Positions 5,923-10,150 of a DNA stretch of 10,150 nucleotides are shown here, piece after piece. How positions within the stretch are numbered: position 1 is the stretch's first letter; each line of letters opens with the position of its first letter. The notes beneath the pieces are model-generated. The model worked only from the letters and a program-made list of their open reading frames with translations. It was not told the origin of the DNA and did no database searches. The position numbers were made by a program, and so were the translations under genes. The stretch covers positions 1,551-11,700 of the forward strand of contig DHXS01000012.1 of NCBI GenBank assembly GCA_002413795.1, read 5' to 3'. This DNA comes from Candidatus Saccharibacteria bacterium UBA5150. GTDB lineage: Bacteria > Patescibacteriota > Saccharimonadia > Saccharimonadales > UBA4665.

Positions 5923-8900
5923 TCAGGGGACGGTGGTGTCGGCGGAATGACCGCTGGTGTCGGATACACGTACCGGTGTGCCATGGGGTGCAGCGCCGGG
6001 AGGCGCGGAACAGCCACTGCCGCTGGTGCTGCAGAGAGGCACATTATTATCCGTCCGTATGATCGTGAAAGTTCCGCTGCCGCCGGACCAGCTAAAGCTA
6101 GTCGTGCCCCCCGTGTCCGTGGCCGTGAAGCCCGTTATCCCCGCCACCGGGGGCGGGGGCGTTGAAAAATTTAGCGTTGAGCTCCCGGTGCCGGAATACA
6201 GCACGCTGTCGGTGACGGTCGCCGTTAAGGTTCCGCTGCCCGACGAAGTCGGCGTGTAAGTGAACGACACCGTGCTGGGTGAGCTGCTGACATGTTGTGA
6301 GTTAATGCTCTGGCCGTTTAGAGTGAAGGTGACGGTGCCCGGGAATTGCGGATGCGCCGGATCGGACAAGGGGTGAGTGCCCTGAGTGACGGTGGCCGTA
6401 ATGGTACAGCTCGGCGTGCAAGTGTCCGGCGCGGTCAAGGTTACGGTCGGCGGGCTGTCGTTACAGTTATGGACGTCGTCGGTCGGCGACGAACCGCCGC
6501 TCGTACCGCTGCTGCCGCTATTGATGCTCTGTCTGCCGCCGTTGAAGATATCGATGTTCCAGGAGGCGGCATTGGCGTTGTAGGCAACATCTTTGGCAAG
6601 GGGCGGCGTACAACTGGTAGCTACTTTGCCGGAGACTTTATCTAAGGTCTGAGACGTATTTTTGGTGGAGCCGCCGCCGATGTACCAGCCGGGGAACAGA
6701 TCGTTGGTCGGGCTGGGTTCGATATCGCCAAAGTGGACGTGGTTGCGCACCACGAACGCCGGCGCGCTCTTAACGGTGCTGGGCTGAGTCCAGTTGACCG
6801 GCTTGACGTCGGTGTGGACGTATTCCATCCAGCCGCGGGTGATCGGTTCGGTCAGGTTCTCCATGGAACTGTGCAGGGTGACCCGGCGGGTGTGATGGCC
6901 AACCCAGCTAACCACGGCGTATTTGGTGGACCAGCTGGTCATGAGACCGTCGAAGCCGTCATTGGTGGTGCCGGTTTTAACGGCGAAGTGCCAGCCGTTG
7001 AAGCGGTGGAATTTGTAGCCGCCGCTACGCAATGGCGTACAGCTGGTGTCGCTGCAGCTACCCGGCAGATAGCTGGCCCGGGGGTCGGAGGCCATGTCGT
7101 CGACGATGTAGGCGGCGTCGGCCTTAAGGGCTTCGGTTGCTTTGGGCTGTTTCCATTCGTAGAAAGTCTTTTGGGCGTTGTCGGTTATCTTGAGGATGTA
7201 AGTGCGCGGGATGGCTTTGCCCAGGCGGCCCAGCGTTGCCAGGCCGTTGACGTGATCATCGAGGTGCAGGAAGGCGCCGTCACCAATGGCCGATGCGCCG
7301 TAGCACTGGTTTGCCTGTGTCAGTTCCGGGTCGGCATAGCAGTTGTAGGACTTGGCGTGCCGGGAATCGTTGTACTTGTTGTCCATCATGGCCGAGGCCG
7401 TGCTAATAACTTTGTTAACCGAATCGACGTGGCCGCTGCTCTTGTCGTTGGGGACGGCTTCCAGCATGGCCTTGACGGCCGGGATGTTGCGCGAGCCGCC
7501 CATGGCGTAGCGCAGGCTTAGCGGACCGGGGGTCAGGAAGTCGTAGTCTTTCAAACAGTTGCCGCCATTTTTGGGCAGGGTCTTATTGGTACAGGGATAG
7601 CCGGGCAGGGGGCCTTCGGTATCGTAAAGCACCGAGCCGGCGCCGACATTGTTATTGTTATTGATCAGTGTGGCGTAGTCGTAAGGCTTGAAACTGGAAC
7701 CGGGCGGTATCAGAATACCGGCGGCGTAGTTGTTCTGGCCGTGATCGGGGTTGCTGAAATCGGTGCCGCCGACCAGCGAGACTATCTGGCCGGTTTGGAC
7801 GTCTTCGCCGACCATGGCTTCTTCGTCGGCGCCGTAGCGCGAAACATTACTCAAGTTAGAGGCCACCAGCTGTTCGGCCTTGGTCTGGAAGTTCAAATCC
7901 AAGGTGGTGATGACCTTCCAGCCGCCGCGCTGGACGATTTTAGCGCCGTAAGTCTGCTCTAGCTCCTGCTTGGCGGCGAGCACGAAGTAGGGCGCCCGAA
8001 TATTCTGGAACTTGGGCGTTTGCTGGTGCACCTGGGCTAGGATATCGACCTGCTTGGCCTCCTCGGCCTGTTGTTTGGTGACGTAGTGCTGGACGACCAT
8101 CTGGTCCAGGATGTAGTGCTGGCGACTAAGCATAGCCGTGGGGCTAAAGGTGTCGGCCGTGACGGCCGGGTTGAACTGGTTGCCGGCGTAGGGGGAGTAA
8201 TAACTCGGCGATTGCGGTATAGCCGCCAGCATGGCCGACTGGGCCAGAGTCAAATCCTTGGCACTGGTCTGGAAATAGTCGCGGGCGGCGCTTTCGACGC
8301 CGTATTCCTGCCCGCCGTAAGGCGCAATGTTCAAATAACCGGTCAGCACGTCGTCTTTGGAATACTCGCGCTCCAGCTCGACGGCCAGGATCAGCTCTTT
8401 GACCTTGCGGGTAACGGTGCGGTTGGTGGTCCAGTTTTCGTTGAGTTTGACCAGCTGCTGGGTAATGGTCGAGCCGCCCTGCACGGCGCCGCTGCTGCCG
8501 GTGGCGTCTTTTAGAGCGGCCCGCATAATGCCCCGCACGTCGAAAGCGCCATGTTTATAAAAGTCCTTGTCTTCCACGGCCACCGTCGCTTCCTTAACAT
8601 AAGGCGAGATTTCCTTGGTGGCGACCGGTACGCGCTTGACTGAATTATAATCGTTGAACAGGACCGTCTGGCCGGTACGGTCGTAATAGGTAATGTTGCC
8701 GCCCAGGCCGTTGCCCGAGAGGTCCTTAATCTTCGGCAGGTCCTTGCGGAAGTAGGCGAACAGGCCGATGGTTATAAAAAAACCGGCCACGATGGAGACG
8801 CCGATTATTTTGAGGGCCATGACGCCGCCCTGGCGGCTGAACCAGTAATTGGCTACGTTTCTGGGGTGGAGGCGGTGCATGAGGCGTTTCAAGCGGTCTT

Positions 8901-9057
8901 TAGGCAGGGTAGCCAGATAGGCGGCCTTATCGGCGGCCTGGGCGGCCTTGCGCGACTTAAAGCGGTCACCTAGGGAACGATTTATCTTAATGGTGTTACC
9001 GCTTTTGGTGGTAACGGTGTTCTTAACTCGCCGATTACGGCCGTTGGCTTTGCTCAT
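5923..9057 (-). CDS. Class A penicillin-binding protein (GT51 transglycosylase plus transpeptidase) with Ig-like C-terminus
   Basis: This bifunctional enzyme polymerises lipid II into glycan strands and cross-links peptides outside the membrane. Of its 1044 residues, 1-78 are a basic cytoplasmic tail and about 79-102 a membrane segment. GT51 domain: EDKDFYKH with catalytic Glu162, GGSTITQQ (194-201), RKVKE (217-221). Transpeptidase domain: Ser454 in SSFK (454-457), SRN (522-524), KTGT (694-697), so all three penicillin-binding motifs are present. A Gly/Ser linker (about 846-857) leads to a bacterial Ig-like domain (about 869-966), a short PPPP hinge and a second beta-rich, fibronectin-III-like module (about 972-1044). 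All twelve cysteines lie beyond residue 488, several in close pairs. Five asparagines (466-470) follow the SxxK motif. ATG at 9057-9055 has GAGGAG 14 nt upstream (9077-9072), a long spacing, but no better start is seen. It is longer than typical PBP1A-type proteins because of the C-terminal modules. Confidence 0.95.
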   Translation of the reverse strand: MSKANGRNRRVKNTVTTKSGNTIKINRSLGDRFKSRKAAQAADKAAYLATLPKDRLKRLMHRLHPRNVANYWFSRQGGVMALKIIGVSIVAGFFITIGLFAYFRKDLPKIKDLSGNGLGGNITYYDRTGQTVLFNDYNSVKRVPVATKEISPYVKEATVAVEDKDFYKHGAFDVRGIMRAALKDATGSSGAVQGGSTITQQLVKLNENWTTNRTVTRKVKELILAVELEREYSKDDVLTGYLNIAPYGGQEYGVESAARDYFQTSAKDLTLAQSAMLAAIPQSPSYYSPYAGNQFNPAVTADTFSPTAMLSRQHYILDQMVVQHYVTKQQAEEAKQVDILAQVHQQTPKFQNIRAPYFVLAAKQELEQTYGAKIVQRGGWKVITTLDLNFQTKAEQLVASNLSNVSRYGADEEAMVGEDVQTGQIVSLVGGTDFSNPDHGQNNYAAGILIPPGSSFKPYDYATLINNNNNVGAGSVLYDTEGPLPGYPCTNKTLPKNGGNCLKDYDFLTPGPLSLRYAMGGSRNIPAVKAMLEAVPNDKSSGHVDSVNKVISTASAMMDNKYNDSRHAKSYNCYADPELTQANQCYGASAIGDGAFLHLDDHVNGLATLGRLGKAIPRTYILKITDNAQKTFYEWKQPKATEALKADAAYIVDDMASDPRASYLPGSCSDTSCTPLRSGGYKFHRFNGWHFAVKTGTTNDGFDGLMTSWSTKYAVVSWVGHHTRRVTLHSSMENLTEPITRGWMEYVHTDVKPVNWTQPSTVKSAPAFVVRNHVHFGDIEPSPTNDLFPGWYIGGGSTKNTSQTLDKVSGKVATSCTPPLAKDVAYNANAASWNIDIFNGGRQSINSGSSGTSGGSSPTDDVHNCNDSPPTVTLTAPDTCTPSCTITATVTQGTHPLSDPAHPQFPGTVTFTLNGQSINSQHVSSSPSTVSFTYTPTSSGSGTLTATVTDSVLYSGTGSSTLNFSTPPPPVAGITGFTATDTGGTTSFSWSGGSGTFTIIRTDNNVPLCSTSGSGCSAPPGAAPHGTPVRVSDTSGHSADTTVP

Positions 9058-9095
9058 GACTGATTGTCTGTCTCCTCATCAAAAACCTACTCCTC

Positions 9096-9104
9096 AGTAT
9101 AGCA
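9096..9104 (-). promoter_or_regulatory. Predicted extended -10 promoter of the penicillin-binding protein gene
   Basis: Read on the minus strand, TGC TATACT covers 9104 to 9096: a TGn extension followed by a 5-of-6 match to TATAAT. It follows a T-run. There is no clear -35 hexamer at 17 nt, which is common for extended -10 promoters. The start would fall near 9089, giving a leader of about 32 nt that includes GAGGAG (9077-9072). Confidence 0.6.
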
Positions 9105-9109
9105 AAAAG

Positions 9110-9139
9110 CCGCCGCAAAAAGCCTATGTTTTTTGGCGG
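9110..9139. repeat. Imperfect inverted repeat between the divergent promoters
   Basis: CCGCC (9110-9114) and GGCGG (9135-9139) are reverse complements. Inside them AAAAA (9117-9121) faces TTTTTT (9129-9134), with a 2-nt GC bulge on the left and a 7-nt loop. There is also a 10-nt direct repeat, GCAAAAAGCC, at 9102-9111 and 9115-9124. Neither predicted transcript would include the structure, so it is more likely a DNA-level site, or chance in A/T-tract DNA, than an RNA hairpin. Confidence 0.35.
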
Positions 9140-9157
9140 GGTAGCCTGGGTTATACT
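9129..9157 (+). promoter_or_regulatory. Predicted promoter of tyrS, giving a near-leaderless mRNA
   Basis: TATACT (9152-9157) matches the -10 consensus at five of six bases. A weak T-rich -35 (around 9129-9135, TTTTTTG) lies 16-17 nt upstream. The -10 ends only 9 nt before the tyrS ATG (9167), so transcription would begin around 9163-9165, leaving almost no leader. No AGGAG-type ribosome site precedes the ATG, which agrees with this reading. Confidence 0.55.
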
Positions 9158-9166
9158 AAGAGCCAT

Positions 9167-10150
9167 ATGACACTCTCCGAAGAACTGACCTGGCGCGGCC
9201 TGTTCAACCAGACCACCTACAAAGACCTTAGTGTTCTCGATGGCAAGCCGGTCACTTTCTACTGGGGAGTCGACCCCAGCGCCGACTCGATGACTATCGG
9301 CAACCTGGCGCCGGCCATGATGGTCAAACGGTTTATGAAACACGGCCACCAGGCGGTATTGCTGGTGGGCGGCGCTACCGGCATGATCGGCGACCCCGAC
9401 GGCAAAAACCGAGAGCGCGAACTTAAATCCCCCCAAGAAGTCGCCAAGAACAAGCAAGCGATTATAGCCCAGTATCATCAGATCTTTGGTAGCAAGGACG
9501 TCAAGGTTGTCGACAATTACGACTGGTTCAAGGATATGGGCTACCTGGATTTTTTGCGCGATGTCGGCAAGCACGTGCCAATGCGGCAGATGCTGGCCCG
9601 TGACTTCGTCAGCAAGCGCCTGGGCGAAGACGGCAGCGGCATCAGCTACGCCGAGTTCAGCTACGTGCTAATCCAGGCTTACGACTTCCTGACACTCTAT
9701 AAAGATCATGGCGTGACGCTTCAGGTCTGCGGTTCCGACCAGTGGGGTAACAGCATCGCCGGCGTGGATCTGATCCGTCGCAAAACCGGCGGCGAAGCGC
9801 ACGTTTACTCGGTGCCGCTGATTTTAAACCAGTCTACCGGCGAAAAGTTCGGCAAGAGCGAAGCGGGCGCCGTCTGGCTCGACCCGGCCAAAACCAGCCC
9901 CACTCAGTTCTACCAGTTCTGGATTAATCTGCCCGACGCCGGCGCCGAGGCATATCTCAAGGTGTTCACAGAGCTTGATAAAGCCGAAATCGATAAGGTG
10001 ATGGACGAGCAGGCCAAGGATCCCGGCAAGCGCGTGGCCCAGCGCCGCCTGGCTAAAGAGGCCACCGGCCTGGTGCACGGCGAGGCCGCCATGAAAACCG
10101 CCCAGGCGGTAACCGACGTCCTGGTCGGCGAAACACCGGTCGGTACGGTA
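9167..10150 (+). CDS. tyrS: Tyrosyl-tRNA synthetase TyrS, 3'-truncated by window edge
   Basis: TyrRS charges tRNA-Tyr with tyrosine in the cytosol and is a class I synthetase. The 328 visible codons run off the window end still open; the C-terminal S4-like tRNA-binding domain should lie beyond. Evidence: an FYWGVDPSADS segment (31-41) aligning with the YCGFDPTADS of known TyrRS, TIGN (43-46) at the HIGH position, GGATGMIGDP (68-77), tyrosine-pocket FSYVLIQAYD (164-173), GSDQWGN (189-195), and KFGKS (227-231), the TyrRS form of KMSKS. The first His of HIGH is Thr and the second Asn; relative to Bacillus stearothermophilus TyrRS, Cys35 is Trp, Thr40 is Ser, His45 is Thr and His48 is Asn. ATG 9167 is chosen because the protein then opens with the expected SEELTWRGLFNQTT; it lacks a ribosome site. 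It is transcribed divergently from the PBP gene. Confidence 0.96.
   Translation, partial: MTLSEELTWRGLFNQTTYKDLSVLDGKPVTFYWGVDPSADSMTIGNLAPAMMVKRFMKHGHQAVLLVGGATGMIGDPDGKNRERELKSPQEVAKNKQAIIAQYHQIFGSKDVKVVDNYDWFKDMGYLDFLRDVGKHVPMRQMLARDFVSKRLGEDGSGISYAEFSYVLIQAYDFLTLYKDHGVTLQVCGSDQWGNSIAGVDLIRRKTGGEAHVYSVPLILNQSTGEKFGKSEAGAVWLDPAKTSPTQFYQFWINLPDAGAEAYLKVFTELDKAEIDKVMDEQAKDPGKRVAQRRLAKEATGLVHGEAAMKTAQAVTDVLVGETPVGTV

Noticed and set aside
5941..5956. GCGG-aatga-CCGC as a terminator hairpin after radA
   Set aside because: The stem is only about four base pairs and no T-run follows on either strand; it lies in PBP coding sequence.
6733..7521. Long plus-strand open frame of 262 codons opposite the PBP gene
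   Set aside because: It is antisense to a clearly identified PBP, has a repetitive Val/Gly/Ala composition typical of the complement of GC-rich coding sequence, and matches no recognisable family.
7648..7664. Short alternating ATTGTT tract (five Asn codons on the minus strand) as a microsatellite or phase-variation site
   Set aside because: It is only about three six-base units and in frame; length changes would add or remove residues without switching the gene off.

Overview
The window looks like a GC-rich bacterial chromosome segment carrying five housekeeping genes plus one poorly characterised membrane protein. No mobile elements, CRISPR arrays or RNA genes are visible. The protein styles suggest a Candidate Phyla Radiation (Patescibacteria) genome, most likely Candidatus Saccharibacteria (TM7). 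The clues are a short NusA with a tail instead of acidic repeats, a TyrRS with a TIGN in place of the HIGH motif, a large PBP with an Ig-like tail, and a CIRCE-controlled clpC. This assignment rests on remembered family resemblance, not on a search, and is moderate at best. All reading frames use the standard code.

Layout, left to right. Positions 1-975 hold the 3' part of nusA (+). A 70-nt gap follows, with an almost perfect CIRCE operator (989-1015) laid over a sigma-70-type promoter. Then come clpC (1046-3520, +), a gene for a membrane-anchored protein with an HExxH motif that overlaps the end of clpC (3501-4511, +), and radA (4567-5919, +). A bifunctional class A penicillin-binding protein runs on the opposite strand (5923-9057, -), converging on radA with only 3 nt between stop codons. 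A 109-nt divergent promoter region (9058-9166) separates it from tyrS (9167 onward, +), which is cut by the window end.

How the genes fit together. The clpC-HExxH-radA group looks like a heat-shock or protein-quality operon under HrcA/CIRCE control. Bacillus subtilis also places radA directly after clpC, but there the operon is controlled by CtsR and carries mcsA and mcsB. Here none of those three genes lies between nusA and clpC, and an HExxH gene sits between clpC and radA. The PBP would build peptidoglycan, with all of its twelve cysteines in its extracytoplasmic part. The strongest candidates for something under-described are the HExxH membrane protein tied to clpC and the short or near-absent mRNA leaders, especially at tyrS.
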